Assembly: GCA_013400115.1 (NCBI GenBank)
Contig: VXBP01000359.1
Span: forward strand, 248,001-312,000
Direction: 5' to 3'
DNA length: 64,000 bases
DNA from: Rhinopomastus cyanomelas
Taxonomy: Eukaryota > Chordata > Aves > Bucerotiformes > Rhinopomastidae
Below the pieces are notes generated by a model, which saw only the letters and a list, made by a program, of their open reading frames with translations, had not been told where the DNA came from and did no database searches. The translations under genes were made by a program, and so were the position numbers. This document shows, piece after piece, positions 21,817 to 32,674 of the stretch. How positions within the stretch are numbered: the first letter of the stretch is position 1; each line of letters begins with the position of its first letter.

Positions 21817-23060
21817 AGGGCCTATTCTGTTTCCCATCCCTATCTTCAATCTTGAAGGGCTGTGTGCCTAGGGAACTGCTAATCTTGCTGTTAAAGACTG
21901 AGGCAAAGAAGGCATTAAGCACCTCAGCCGCCTCTTGATCCTTGGTCACTGTGTTCCCCTCTGCATCTAACAAACTGTGAAGATAATCCCCATCCCTCCT
22001 CTTACTGTTAATGTACTTATAAAAACATTTTTTGTTATCCTTCAACACAGTGGCCAATTTTAGTTCTAGCTGGCCTTTGGCCTTCCCAATTTTCTCCCTG
22101 CATAGCTTCACTGTATCTTTGTAATGCTCATAAGTTGCCTGCCTCTCCCCAGCCAGTGAGTATAAACTCTCCTTTTACTCCTGAGTTGCAATCAAAGCCC
22201 TCTGTTCCACCAGTCTGGTCTCCTACCCTGCCATCTCAGCTCATGTGACTTCAGGATGGTGAGCTCCTGCACTTCTAAAATTAACTCTTTAAAGTATGCC
22301 TAGCCTTCCTGGGTTCCCAAGTCCTCCAGAACTTCCGTGTCTTCCAAGAGAGCAGTTTGACCCCTGAAAGTCCAAGGTGGTAGTTCTGCTGGCCCCCTCC
22401 TTGCTTCACAAAGAATTGAGAACTGTAATATTTCATTATCACTTTGTCCAGGATGGCCTCTAACTATTACATCCCCAACGAGATCTTCTCTGTTAACAAG
22501 TAATAAGTTGAGGAGTGTACCTCCTCTTGTTGGCTCCCTAACCATGTGTATCAGGAAGTTATCTCTTACACAGTTGAGAAACCTCCTGGATTGTTCCCTC
22601 AGTGCTTTATTGCATTTCCAGCATATGTCCAAAAACTTGAAACCCCCCATGGGGTCAAGGGGTAGAGATTGAGAGACCTCACTCAGCTGTCTATAAGGTA
22701 TTTTATTCAACTTGTCATTTGATGGGTGGTCTGTATCAGACTCCCACAATGATATCTATCCTATTAGCCTTTCTTTTGATTTTAACCCATAAGCTCTCAA
22801 CCCTGTTATCTCCGTCATTAATTTCTAAGCATTCATAACTCTCCCTAACATAGAGGGCCACCTCTCCTACCTTGCCTGTCTCTTTTGAACAGTTGATAAC
22901 CATCAGTTGCAGTACTCTAATTGTGTGAGTCATGCCAGCACTCTTTTGTGAGGGCAACTGTTTCACAGCTTTCCATGTGCACAATGGCCCCCAGTTCCTC
23001 TTGTTTGTTGCCCAAGCCGCACACATTAGTATAGATATAAAACCTCAGCTGGGCCACCTT
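21817..23060 (-). pseudogene. CR1 ORF2 relic: AP-like endonuclease and linker
   Basis: Frames in order on the minus strand: the N-terminal 'TNKRNWGPLC' region; 'GKVGEVALYVRESYECLEIN', 'DGDNRVESLWVKIKRKANR', 'DIIVGV' (22736-23026); then 'QLSEVSQSLPLD', 'FLDICWKCNKA', 'REQSRRFLNCVRDNFLIHMV', 'REPTRGGTLLNLLLVNREDL', 'GQSDNEILQFSILCEARRG' (22300-22749); and the linker 'GKAKGQLELKLATVLKDNKK', 'CFYKYINSKRRDGDYLHSLL' (21817-22111). The active site is ruined: the usual GDFN is GGFK, and the SDHE histidine is Asn (SDNE). Frameshifts separate the blocks. Confidence 0.88.
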
Positions 23061-23262
23061 TTAGGTGGGAGAAGCCCTAATACCCTCCCGAGCATGCTCA
23101 GATGTTTCTAACCACTCAAAAACCTTTTCATTCTTCCTGTAGTATGGGATGTCATTCTCCTCTTTGCCAGGACACAAGACTGTAAGACCTTGCCAATACA
23201 TTTCTCGCTTACAAGTTCTGTCCTGTCACGTTCAGGCTCCCCTTTTTCACTCCTGCTCCCCT

Positions 23263-24265
23263 TCATGCGTAGTTTAAAGCTCTGTCAATGAGCCCAGCCA
23301 ATTGCCTGCCTAAAACCCTTTACCCCCTGTGGGATAGGCTATTCCCATCTGCTGCCAACAGGTCTGGCCTATTGTAAATCAATCCACGATCAAAAACCCC
23401 AAACCCTTGCTGATAACACCAGGCTCAGAGCCAGGTATTAACCTGCTGACACATCCTATCTAGTCCCTCATCATTCTGCACAACTGGAGGGATAGAGGAG
23501 AAGATGACCTGTGCTCCTGATCATTTGATCAGATGCCCTAAGGCTCTGAATTTCTTCTTCATTGCCCTTGGAGGGGTTCTTCCTATTTTATCACTGCCTA
23601 CCTGAAACAACAACAGCGGATAATAATTTGGGGGTGGTATTAGGGAAAGAAGCTTCTTCCTTGCATCCTTACCCCAGGCGCCCGGGAGGCAACAGACCTC
23701 CCTGTGTAGTGGGTCTGGTCTGCATATTGGGCCTTCTGCTCCCTTGAACAGTTAGTCACCAGTGACAATGACTAGTCTTTTATTCTTTACTGAGGAGGTT
23801 TTAATGCAAGGGACAGTTTGAGTAGACTTTGGTGACACCTCCAAGCAGAAAGAGCCATCAGTGAGGACACTGTTACCCAGTTTCTCCTGCAGAGTGCTGA
23901 ACCTGTTCTGCAAGGAGTTGCTGGGCAGTTGCATCTGTGGCACCGAGCAGGGACCTTTTGCTATTGCCCTCTGTCCCCTAACTATCACTCATTGGTCAGG
24001 GAGAGGACATAGGGTACACTATAGCAGGTGCTTTGTCTGCCTGCTGGTTCCCTACTGTTACTGGAGTGAGAGGTGACAGTCTTACGTGCTTCTTGTAAGG
24101 TCCCTGCTGCCTGTCTTAGTTTCAGGGATTGCAGTGAATGGCTCCACCAATCTGTCTCCCTCTCACACTCCATAATACTCCTCAACCTCTCTATCTCCTC
24201 CTTCAACTCCACCACCTGGCTGAGAAGATTATTCACCTGGTCAGACTCAAGTTCAGCTGATTAAG
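23263..24265 (-). pseudogene. CR1 ORF1 relic: coiled coil plus SGNH-type esterase domain
   Basis: The N-terminal part (24236-23985) reads 'NNLLSQVVELKEEIERLRSI', a short coiled coil typical of CR1 ORF1. After one frameshift the second frame (23988-23263) has 'QNRFSTLQEKLG', 'IKTSSVKNKRLVIVTGD', 'GPICRPDPLHREVCCLPGAW', 'PRAMKKKFRALGHLI', 'GAQVIFSSIPPV', 'GVFDRGLIYNRPDLLAADGN', ending 'AGLIDRALN'. This is the esterase (SGNH hydrolase) domain known in CR1 ORF1. The frame holds for ~240 codons with only about four stops. One stop (23752-23754) sits where the catalytic Ser of GDS should be, and the C-terminal Asp-x-x-His has lost its His. ORF1 protein binds nucleic acid in the RNP; this copy is dead. 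Confidence 0.85.
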
Positions 24266-24354
24266 TGAGGGGAGGTGAGGAAAGTCTCTTCTTACTGTGT
24301 GTAGCCAAGTTGGTTCCTCCAGACTGCCATGGGGGCAGTCCAGTTGTAGATTTT

Positions 24355-24545
24355 CAGATGCCTGCTGGCAGTATCTCAGCCTCTCCTCCTAGAAGAGAGA
24401 TGTTCAGGTTTCTTAAACATCCTTGTAGCTCTCCAGTGTTTTCCTGTCTCTCTTGAATTGGGGAGCACAAAACTGGACACTACTCCAGGGGTGGTCTCAC
24501 CAAGGCAAAGCAGAGGGGAAGGAAAACCTCTCTTGACCTGCTGGA
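24355..24545 (-). mobile_element. CR1: CR1 LINE, ORF2 C-terminal fragment (old), minus strand
   Basis: Reversed CR1 blocks: 'ggcagtatctcagcctctcc', 'ttgtagctctccagtgtttt', 'gggagcacaaaactggacac', 'tactccaggggtggtctcac', 'ctctcttgacctgctgg'. It represents the ORF2 C-terminus ahead of the tail. It is from another insertion than the 5' half to its left, because it encodes a region downstream of RT while that copy begins with ORF1. The two lie head to tail with at most a few tens of bases between. Confidence 0.8.
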
Positions 24546-25262
24546 CAAAATCAGCTGATGCTTATGGAGTTAGCACGTGGAGCAGAGGTAAGATTCACTA
24601 GAGTTAGCTCTTCATACACTAGGTCAGGGACTAGAAGCACTAGAACTACAGTAGTGCTCAGCTTTGTGTGGGCTAACTGAACCAGCCTATGAAGCTATTG
24701 CTGGGGGAGCCCTATCATAGCTCAGGTGATGCTGCCCAGCCTTGTACCCTGCAGATACCTAAATGAAATTGCTGCTTTTCCAGAGGACCATGGTAATGAG
24801 GCCAGTGAGAGCTGCTGAGTGCTCAGCTCTTAGGGAAATTTGGTCATTTTATTTTAATGTGATTTATTGGATTTAAGATCAAGACACAAAGTAAATCACT
24901 TCTACGTTTCCTTAGCAGTACAGCTGGAATCTACTTGTGCATGTTATCCATGGCTGCTCCCTGACGTTTGTGTGTTTATTATGCACAGCAATTAAACACC
25001 CCTTTTTTCCTAGACAAATTAGAGCTGTGCGAGTTTGTGATTCTGCTGGCAGGCTTACAAATCTTGCTGTGCAGAGCTCACGGTGTTTGCTAATTTTTCT
25101 GTGTCATGATGTATCTTGTATGACTAGGGCTGTTTCATTTTCATAGCAAAGCTATAATGATTTCTTACTGATTAAGTGGAAATAATGCCAACTTCTGCAG
25201 CGTATTTGCTTTGTTTTTCAGGGGGCTGCACCAAAAAATACCTCCTCTTGTGCAAGAGGGGA
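24546..25262. other. Unique non-coding DNA, no feature seen
   Basis: No exon, RNA gene or repeat family recognised. Confidence 0.5.
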
Positions 25263-25676
25263 TGAAAGGAGAGTGTAGAGAGGTGGGGGTTGGTCTCTTC
25301 TCAGGAGTAACTGCACAACTTGGTCTAGGTGATCCTGCTGTGGCAGGGGGATTGGACTGGATGATCTTTCGAGGTCCCTTCCAATCCCTAATGTTCTGTG
25401 GTTCTGTGATAGGACAAAAGGAAATAGCCTTAGGCTGCATTAGGGGAAGCTCAGGTTGGATAGGAGGAGAAACTTCTTCCTGGAAGAGGTTCTCAGGCCT
25501 TGGAACAGGCTGCCCAGGGAAGGGGTTGAATTGCCATCCCTGGAAATGCTTCACAGTCATGGGGATCTGGAGCTTAGGGACAGGGTTAAGTGGTGGGTTG
25601 GGACAGCTGGGTTAATGGTTGGACTCCATGATCTTGCAGAGCTTTTCCAACCAAAATGATTCCATGATTCCATGAA
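25263..25676 (+). mobile_element. CR1: CR1 LINE, 3' fragment (old), split by a younger CR1
   Basis: Left part 25263-25311: 'gaaaggagagtgtagagagg', 'tgggggttggtctcttctca'. After the insertion the text resumes at 25410 with 'aggacaaaaggaaatagcct', then 'ggaggagaaacttcttcctg', 'cttggaacaggctgcccagg', 'gggttaatggttggactcca' and the tail 'gattccatgattccatga'. When the 98-base insertion is ignored, the two parts read as one continuous CR1 end, which shows host and guest clearly. Confidence 0.92.
25312..25409 (+). mobile_element. CR1: Young CR1 3' tip nested in an older CR1
   Basis: Only the last ~98 bases: 'acaacttggtctaggtgatc', 'ctgctgtggcagggggattg', 'gatgatctttcgaggtccct', 'tccaatccctaatgttctgt' and the tail 'ggttctgtgat'. 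It contains the ORF2 stop (GTC TAG). It lies in the same orientation as its host. There is no clear target-site duplication, as usual for CR1. Confidence 0.93.
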
Positions 25677-26977
25677 TTGTGTTTCCTGAGCTTATATGCA
25701 CACATGCACATGATCCTCCTCTTCCTTCTCCTCCTGCTTCCCCATACTCCTGGAGGGTCTCACTTAACCACTCTGCTCCTGAGGAACTGCATGCCTGTTT
25801 ATTATGACCACCCTACATTTGCTGGGCTGAATATAACTTTGGGTACTTTATATTGGCATTTGCATTAACATCAGTATTACTGGTCTGTTAAATCCATTCT
25901 CATTTCAACTCATGGATCAGCCTTTCCTGCTGGGGAGGGTACCAGAGTAATTGCTATCTTAGCCCCAGAGAGGGGCTGAGCACGTTCTCAGCACAGTCAC
26001 ACAGCAGCTGTCTAAAGCAGGGCAAGAAATACCTCAGAGCTGTAGCCTCTTGCTCCCTTGTGAGTAAGGAGAACAGAGTTGTTTGATCCCCACACACAAT
26101 ATGTGGGCTTCTCGGGAACTCGACCCTGGAAGGCCACCAGATAGACAGCTGTTGGGCTTAAACAACAGACAGTCAGGCTGGCAGTACATCAGATAGGAAC
26201 TGGGCAGGCTTACAGGAGAAACCTATGAAAAATACATTGAAATCAACACATTCCCACAAAATGTTTTGATTTTTACATGTGGAATGTTTTTCCATCAGAA
26301 AACCCTTTGGAAAGGTTCCAGACCTTTTTTTTCCCCCCAGTTAGATTTGCTAGCAGAACTGAAGTGAAAGTCATCACCATGTAGTGAGCGTTTCCCGAGA
26401 TAAAGTGTGAGATGCCTCAGAGGGAATTGCTGTGTGTTGCAGAACAATGATACTGCTCAGTATCACCGATAATCCTCTTGCACGCTTTCCGTATCTCTCC
26501 GTGGCTGCTTTACACGCTCAGTTCCAGAACTTTACTCCTACAACTGGAGAAATCTCTCCTGATAGAGCTGTATGTGTATCTCACGTTGCACAGGTGACTC
26601 ACGCGGAGGGATCCTGTGTTTTGCAAGAGATTAGAGGCGTAAACCATAAATTCATCATACCACTACATATTTGTCAGCAAGCTGTATCTTACCAGTGTGA
26701 CATTATGGGGGATTTCTTCATCTTATGGGATTGTGTAAGAGAGGAAGGCTGGAAAGAAAAAGCTGCAAATGCTTTATTGCAGAGTGGAGAGAAAAAAGAC
26801 ATGACTGAGACAACATGTTCAGGAGTAAAAGCCTGAATTCATTTCCTTCCTTGCATTCTCTTCAGCAGGGCTCGAGTGTTAGATAAAGGAGCAATTTACA
26901 GAGGGATGAACATGAAGAGTACAGAGGTTTGCAAGCTGAAAGCTAGTGACAAAAGGGTGGATGAAAAGGGGCACGAA
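25677..26977. other. Unique non-coding DNA
   Basis: A 134-codon plus-strand frame at 26432-26836 is the longest open frame here outside repeats. It shows no domain, transmembrane or repeat pattern that I recognise and has no convincing splice context. No repeats seen. Confidence 0.45.
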
Positions 26978-27509
26978 CTGTACCATCACCAACGTCATCC
27001 TGGGGTGGATCAGAAGTGAGGTGGTTAGCAGATTGAGACAGGTTATTCTCTCCCTCAACTCTGCCCTGGTGAGACCACATCTGGAGTACTGTGTCCAGTT
27101 CTGGGCCCCTCAGTTCAAGAAGGACACAAAGGTGCTGGAGAGAGTCTAGCGTAGAGCAATGAAGATGATGAAGGAAGAACACCTCCCTTATGAGGAAAGG
27201 CTGGGGGAGCTGGGTCTCTTGAGCTTGGAAAAGAGGAGACTGAGGGGTGACCTCATTAATGTCTATAAATATGCAAAGGGTGGGTGTCAGGAGGATGGAG
27301 CCAGGCTCTGCTCAGTGTCATCTAGTGATAGGACAAGGGGCAATGGGTGTCAGCTGGAACACAGGAGGTTCCGTATAAATATCATAAGGACCTTCTTCCC
27401 AGTGAGGGTGACAGAGCACTGGAACAGGCTGCCCAGGGTGGTGGTGGAGTCTCCTTCTCTGGAGACGTTTCAAACCCACCTGGATGTGTTCCTGTGCTAC
27501 TTGGTCTAG
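26978..27509 (+). pseudogene. CR1 ORF2 C-terminal relic with one nonsense change
   Basis: One reading frame runs from before 26978 to the native stop at 27507-27509 and is broken only by TAG at 27147-27149. At that point the family has CAG (a C-to-T change in 'gagagtctagcg'). Translation gives 'SALVRPHLEYCVQFWAPQFK', then 'HLPYEERLGELGLLSLEKRR', 'GDLINVYKYAKGGCQEDGAR', 'SSDRTRGNGCQLEHRRFRIN', 'TFQTHLDVFLCYLV'. This segment lies downstream of the RT palm and is thought to serve ORF2 folding or RNA binding. The 5' truncation makes the copy inactive regardless of the stop. Confidence 0.9.
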
Positions 27510-27588
27510 GTGATCCTGCTGTGTCAGGGGATTGGACTAGATGATCTTTCGAGGTCCCTTCCAATCGCTAGCGTTCTGTGATTGTGTG
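26978..27588 (+). mobile_element. CR1: CR1 LINE, 3' fragment (young, best preserved in the window)
   Basis: Begins in ORF2 just after RT ('cctggggtggatcagaagtg') and runs through 'ctggtgagaccacatctgga', 'gtgtccagttctgggcccct', the full ORF2 C-terminus, the stop in 'cttggtctaggtgatc', the hairpin 'ggattggactagatgatctt' / 'cgaggtcccttccaatcgct' and a tail 'gttctgtgattgtgtgac'. About 610 bases with few differences from the other young copies. Confidence 0.96.
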
Positions 27589-30500
27589 ACTTAGAAAAAT
27601 ACCACTACCCCATTAATGTTTAGCTGGTACAGTTATGATTCCTAAAGAAGACCCGTCTCTACTTTTGTGAGGACCAATGCATTTCAGGCAATGAGAGAAC
27701 CTTTCAGTCCCTGAAGTTCTGTGATTCTGTGAACTGCAACCATTGTTCAGTTTAGTTTGAATTTCATGGGGCATATTGGGAGGAAGCGGGGAACACTCTG
27801 TGTCTACATGAAGGACAGTGGAAAGGGAAGCAGTTGAGGAGAAACCAGAGCCTGAGTGAGCAATGGCTTGTTAGAAGAACCACAGTCTGTAAAAGCATCA
27901 ACAGAATTTATCCAGTTTTCCCAAAAATAGAAGCCAGCAGTAGAGGGGGCAGATAATCTTCTCCAGGCTTAATGCTCTGGAGGAAAATATTATTTTCCTT
28001 TCTGAAATGCACCAGCTGAAAAGATGTTTCTCTTCTCTAAGTCGTAATTATATATGCCAGTGTTATAGCAAACACTAGAGCTTGACTGAAATGTTTTGGC
28101 ACGAAGTACCATGACAAGATGTCAGTTTGGCAGGCTCTGTGCTTCTTCCATATCACACTAGGGTCTTTCAAAATGTGGGGCTGGGAGACTCTCCTGCAGA
28201 GACAAGGTTGCATGTGGCAGGCTGACTGCTCAGCATTTACTCTGGTTACAGCAAGGGAAATTGGTTGCTGAGGATAAAGTCTGCTGAAACATACTGGGGG
28301 GCTTGGCCAAGGTGCTGTGTGAAGGGCAAGGACATACCCGGGAAAGCTGCTCAGGAAAGAAATAACTCGTTTGGTATCTGTTCCTGACAGAAATGAAAAA
28401 CACAGAGCAGAGCCTTCTGCCTGCACTGCTTAGAGGAAGGAACTGTCCCTCCTCTTGGAACAGCAGGCTTTGGCAGAAAGGAGGTGAACCGAGATGGATT
28501 GACCATATGATGGTATCCCTGTTCTTTGACCTCGTGCACTTGCTGTGGCCCCACCTCCCTTCTCTGCTGTCAAAATCCCTAAAGTGCCAAGGAAAGGGCA
28601 GAAGTTTCTTGGAAACTGGAGGACTGGTTTAATGTTTGCCCTCCGACTTCTCTTCTCTTTGTGACAGCCGAAATTTGAGATAAAATCATGGTTGAGAATC
28701 AATATAAATTCTTCACATTAGGTTGCCTGTGTTTGCTGAACCTCACTTGTGTTTATGGAGGAAAATGAAAGTCCAGAATAAAATAGTGCAATGTGCCACA
28801 CAACCCTCAAAATCCAGTTACAGCTGGAGTGGCTGTGGAATTTATAAAGATGCTTTGTCATTTCAGTGTGCAAATGTCTGAGGCAGATATTTCCATCTTG
28901 CAGCTGCAGTGAGATGTAACCTGCAGTGGATTTCAAATCCAGAGAATAAATATTTTGATTGTGAATTCGGTGAGCGTGAGGCTCACATTTAACCCAGGCT
29001 GGGCTTTCCTTGTGCTTTTTCCCACTGTTGTGTTGGGATTTGGCTTTTTGTCCCGAGGTTGTTCAGAAAGGCAGTTGAAAGCTTTTTTCTTCCCTTTTTG
29101 GAAAAAAAAATCTTTGAAAAGAAACATTTGAGCTTTCAGCTAATTCCCAGGGATACAGAGGGATATTCTGCAGTAAGCTTCCCTCTGAAAACAGGCTGGC
29201 TGCTGCCCTAATGTTAAGAACGGCAGGATTCTTTGGCTGTGGGGAAAATGAGATGGTCCAGCTGATTGAGGTTATGGCTGAGCCAAGATGAGTCAATTAC
29301 CTCGATGTGCTGAGCAGCCATCCTGAGCACAGCCCAGAGGAGAGATGCCAAGGCTTGTGCTTTCGGCTCTGACAACAAACAGCTGCAAAGAGCTGGGACT
29401 AGGGAGAGGAACTGCCGACGCCACCGATCTGGGCAAGTGGTAGCTTTCGTTCGTTTCTTTTGCCTGTAGTCGGTGCCATTGGAGCCGTTTTGTTTTGGGG
29501 GCTGGTGATAAAAATTTTGGAGAAGACTTTGTAAACACCCCCGTTTTCCTACTGGGCCTTTTCAAATGCTTGTCGGGCAGTGCAGGAAGGGCTGGTCTTC
29601 TGCTGACATGGGGATGGGACACAGATGCAGAAGGCCTTTGGCAGCCACCAGAAACAGTAAACTCGGAGCAGTGAGAGAGCTCTGTGCCAAGCGTTTAATG
29701 GGTTCTCTGACAAAAGGGGGTGTTTAACAGCCTCATGCTATTGTGGGCATTTTCTCTCCTCATTGTATGGACTTGAGGCAGGCTGTAGGACCATCACTCC
29801 AACTCGCATCTGTGGGACTCAAGGCTCGTTCAGAACCATCTGCTGTTTGTGGTGATATTGGTCTCTGTAGGACCCGACTTGCTTTGGTTTGTTTTCTGAG
29901 CAAAACACAGGCATTTTACATCATATTTTAGCACTTTGTGTTCACGCTTGCAACCAGGAACAACCATTTCTTTGACTTCTTGTGTAACCTGAACCTTTTG
30001 CGTCTTCTATCTCATAATTTTAGCAGAAAAATGGACGGTTACTAATAGCTCAGAGCACAGTTACATAAAAGCAGAGTTTTATTTTTAACTTTAAGATTCA
30101 ATAATAACTGAACACATAACTATGAAGCCATCAGAACTAGTTTATGGTGCAAAACTGCTTAACTGAACTCTAGACTCAAAAAAGGTTCAACAGTTATCTT
30201 TGATCTTGTAGTTGCGAAAGATTTCTATGAGAATTAAGACTTTTACCTTCCCTTGAAGAACAGTTCAGAATTCCAGGTGGAAAACAAAGAGCAAAGCCTT
30301 GCCATTATCTAAGCTGCAAAGCTTGAAAATGGGAATTAACGCTTGATACCTTTAAAAATTCAGATCAACATGACTGAGCAGTGCACATATAATTTTCACC
30401 AGCTTAAATCTTGTTCTTTGGAATTTTTTTGTTTCCCAGTACATACTAACTTTCCCCTATGAACTTTGCAGAGCCTTCCATTCTCTCCAGTAAAATACTG

Positions 30501-31830
30501 AGCAAATATCCCAATAATGTGGTGTATCACTGGTCAAAAAGAAAGACATTTCACTTCCGCCCCAGCTGATACTAAAGACTTCTGTTAAGATGACAGTAGC
30601 ATTCTCTTCTGCTTTTGGTGGGCTGCCACACCTCAAAGATGCTATTTTGTTGGCTGAATGAACTTTTGTGTGTGCATCAAATCATTTCAGATCCCTGGTC
30701 CTTACAATGGCTTTAGGACAGTGTTTGCCTCTGCAGTGTCTAACTTTCTTCTGGAGTCAATAGATGCCAAGTTCAGCAGCAAGTTGCATTTGTCTCTATG
30801 TTCTCATTAATGTGATGGATGTTATATAGGTGCATTTATGCAATTCTTCTTGATCTTGTTTTTGTAGTGGTTTGTAGGGTATGGTATCATTACCCTAGTC
30901 TTTCACGTAGACACCTTTGCCAAGAAGATAAATACTGCCCTTAGTCCTGACTACAAACATCTTTTTCAGCTGTCACTGTGTTCCTTTTGCATACGAGGTT
31001 ACTGAGCCATTTTGCAGACCTGCCTAGGTAGTTTAGGAACGCAGCACACAAATCCCTATTGACAGACCTACTCCACCTAAAAAATCCACCTTGGTTTAGA
31101 TTTAAGGATGGCAGAAATTCTTTTCTTCTCTCCCCTGGCATTACTGGCTTCTCTGTTAGGGTCTACTGGTTTAACTTTTCACAGCCCAACACCAACACAG
31201 CAATACACAGGTGTTGCAAATGTTATTCAACACCAGACAGTGAGTGTGGGGGGGCACTCATTGCTTACAAATCTTTGGAATATGGTTGCATCATTCTTTA
31301 CATTTTTGCTAGTGGAAGAATAAAAAGTAGAAAGAAACATGGTTCCCTATATAACCCTGCACTAACCTGTGCTCCTGCTGGTTGGACAAGATTCATAGTC
31401 CTCTCTCTTCAGGACAGGAATAAAATCCATACTTATTGAAATTCCATAGTTGTGCCATTAAATGTTTTCCATCAGTGGACCATCAGCAGGGTGCGGGTTT
31501 CGGGGGGAGCAGGTTTCAGTGTTGAATCGCTGACACATTACACGTGAGAATTTGCTGGTTTTTAATAACGAGTGAAGGAGCCATGTCTGTGGGAGGGTGT
31601 AAGAAGACTCTGATGGGAATGACAGAGCTCTGACACCTCTACCCATAGCAGAGTGTGTGATGTTAGGCCTTAGCAAGCCAAGCAAAATACATTTCCTGCT
31701 TCACTTGGATGTTTAGGTTACCTTGTGCTACTGTAACGGAAGGTGCTTTTGGCTATATGCTGACTGGAAAAGTTGCCCAAAATCTTTTGCTAGAATAATT
31801 AAGAGAATCAAGAGGCTTTTAATTGACATT
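27589..31830. other. Unique non-coding DNA with one tiny CR1 tail
   Basis: Apart from the CR1 tip at 27699-27733 I recognise no element. Several overlapping frames of 60-130 codons on both strands (for example 28037-28426 minus, 31059-31439 plus) carry no domain. About 29300-29640 is somewhat richer in G+C with a few CpG, but is not an island. Confidence 0.45.
27699..27733 (+). mobile_element. CR1: CR1 LINE, minimal 3' tip
   Basis: About 35 bases match the extreme CR1 end: 'cctttcagtccctgaagttc' followed by 'tgtgattctgtgaac'. It is close to the tail of the young CR1 110 bases to the left. It may be an extremely truncated insertion or a local duplication of that tail. Confidence 0.6.
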
Positions 31831-32360
31831 TCATAGTACCATAGAATGGTTTAGGTTGAAAGGGACCTCAGAGATCACCCAGTCACAACCCTCCTGCCAA
31901 GGGCATGGACACTTCCCACCAGACCAGGTTTCCCAGAGCCCCATCCAAACTGGACTTGAACACTTCAAGGGATGATGGAGCAACCACAACCTCCCTGGGC
32001 AGCTGGTTCCAGTGCCTCAGCACCCTCCCAGGGAGGAATTTCTACCTCAGATCCAACTGAATCTCCCCTCTCTTAGCTTAAAGCCATCCCCACCCCATTC
32101 TATCACTAGAGTCCCTCAGTAAAACGTACTTCTCCAGCTTTCTTATAGCCCCTTCAGTTACTGGAAGCTGCTATAAGATCCCCCCAGAGCCTTCTTTTCT
32201 CCAGGCTGAAGAGCTGCAACTCCCCATCGCAGAAGGGCTCCAGTCCTCTGATCATCCTTGTTTCCTCCTCACTCCTGCAGTTCCATGTCCTTTTTGTATT
32301 TGGGACTCCAGTACTGGATGCAGTTGTTCCAGGTGAGGTCTCACCAGAATTGCTGCAAAC
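31831..32360 (-). mobile_element. CR1: CR1 LINE, 3' fragment (old), minus strand
   Basis: Reversed tail 'tcatagtaccatagaatggt', 'ttaggttgaaagggacctca', 'gagatcacccagtcacaacc', then 'accaggtttcccagagcccc', 'aacctccctgggcagctggt', 'ctcagcaccctcccagggag', 'agagccttcttttctccagg', and up to 'tggatgcagttgttccaggt' and 'tctcaccagaattgc'. About 530 bases of ORF2 C-terminus and 3' UTR with frame breaks; an older subfamily (ATAGAATGG tail). Confidence 0.95.
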
Positions 32361-32674
32361 TCAATCATCTGTTCTAGCATTTTAAAAAATGTAATTTGGT
32401 TTTTTTAACATTTTCCTGCCTATAAAATGATGCCATTTTTAATAAATCATTTTGCAATAATTTTTTTTTCCCAAATAAAAACATCAATTATTAAAAATCA
32501 CTTTTGAGATGAAAAATACTCATCTGACAGACACTTGTGCATACACTTATGGCTGTGCACGTAGCCATCACCCCTGGGGCTGTACCCTAGATTAAATCAT
32601 ACATAAATATTTCCCATGTTCATTTGCCCTATAAGGGATGAACTGTGTAGTCAGTCTTAGGCATCCAAACAAAA
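32361..32674. other. AT-rich unique DNA between two CR1s
   Basis: Very AT-rich for ~150 bases ('aaaaaatgtaatttggtttt', 'aataatttttttttcccaaa'), otherwise featureless. Confidence 0.5.

Larger units (their letters stand above)
21817..24330 (-). mobile_element. CR1: CR1 LINE, 5' half with ORF1 and endonuclease, minus strand
   Basis: A ~2.5-kb CR1 read from right to left. It holds an ORF1 relic (24265 down to 23263), an ~200-base inter-ORF region, then the ORF2 endonuclease and the linker before RT (23060 down to 21817). The RT domain, ORF2 C-terminus and 3' UTR are not attached. This is the reverse of the usual CR1 fragment, which keeps only the 3' end. The 5' limit near 24330 is uncertain and abuts another CR1 fragment (24355-24545). 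Confidence 0.9.

Noticed and set aside
25456..25659. Open frame in the CR1 at 25.3-25.7 kb as a host gene
   Set aside because: It is the CR1 ORF2 C-terminus read into 3' UTR.
26432..26836. 134-codon plus-strand frame as a gene
   Set aside because: No family resemblance or splice signals that I can see; kept only as a remark in the interval entry.
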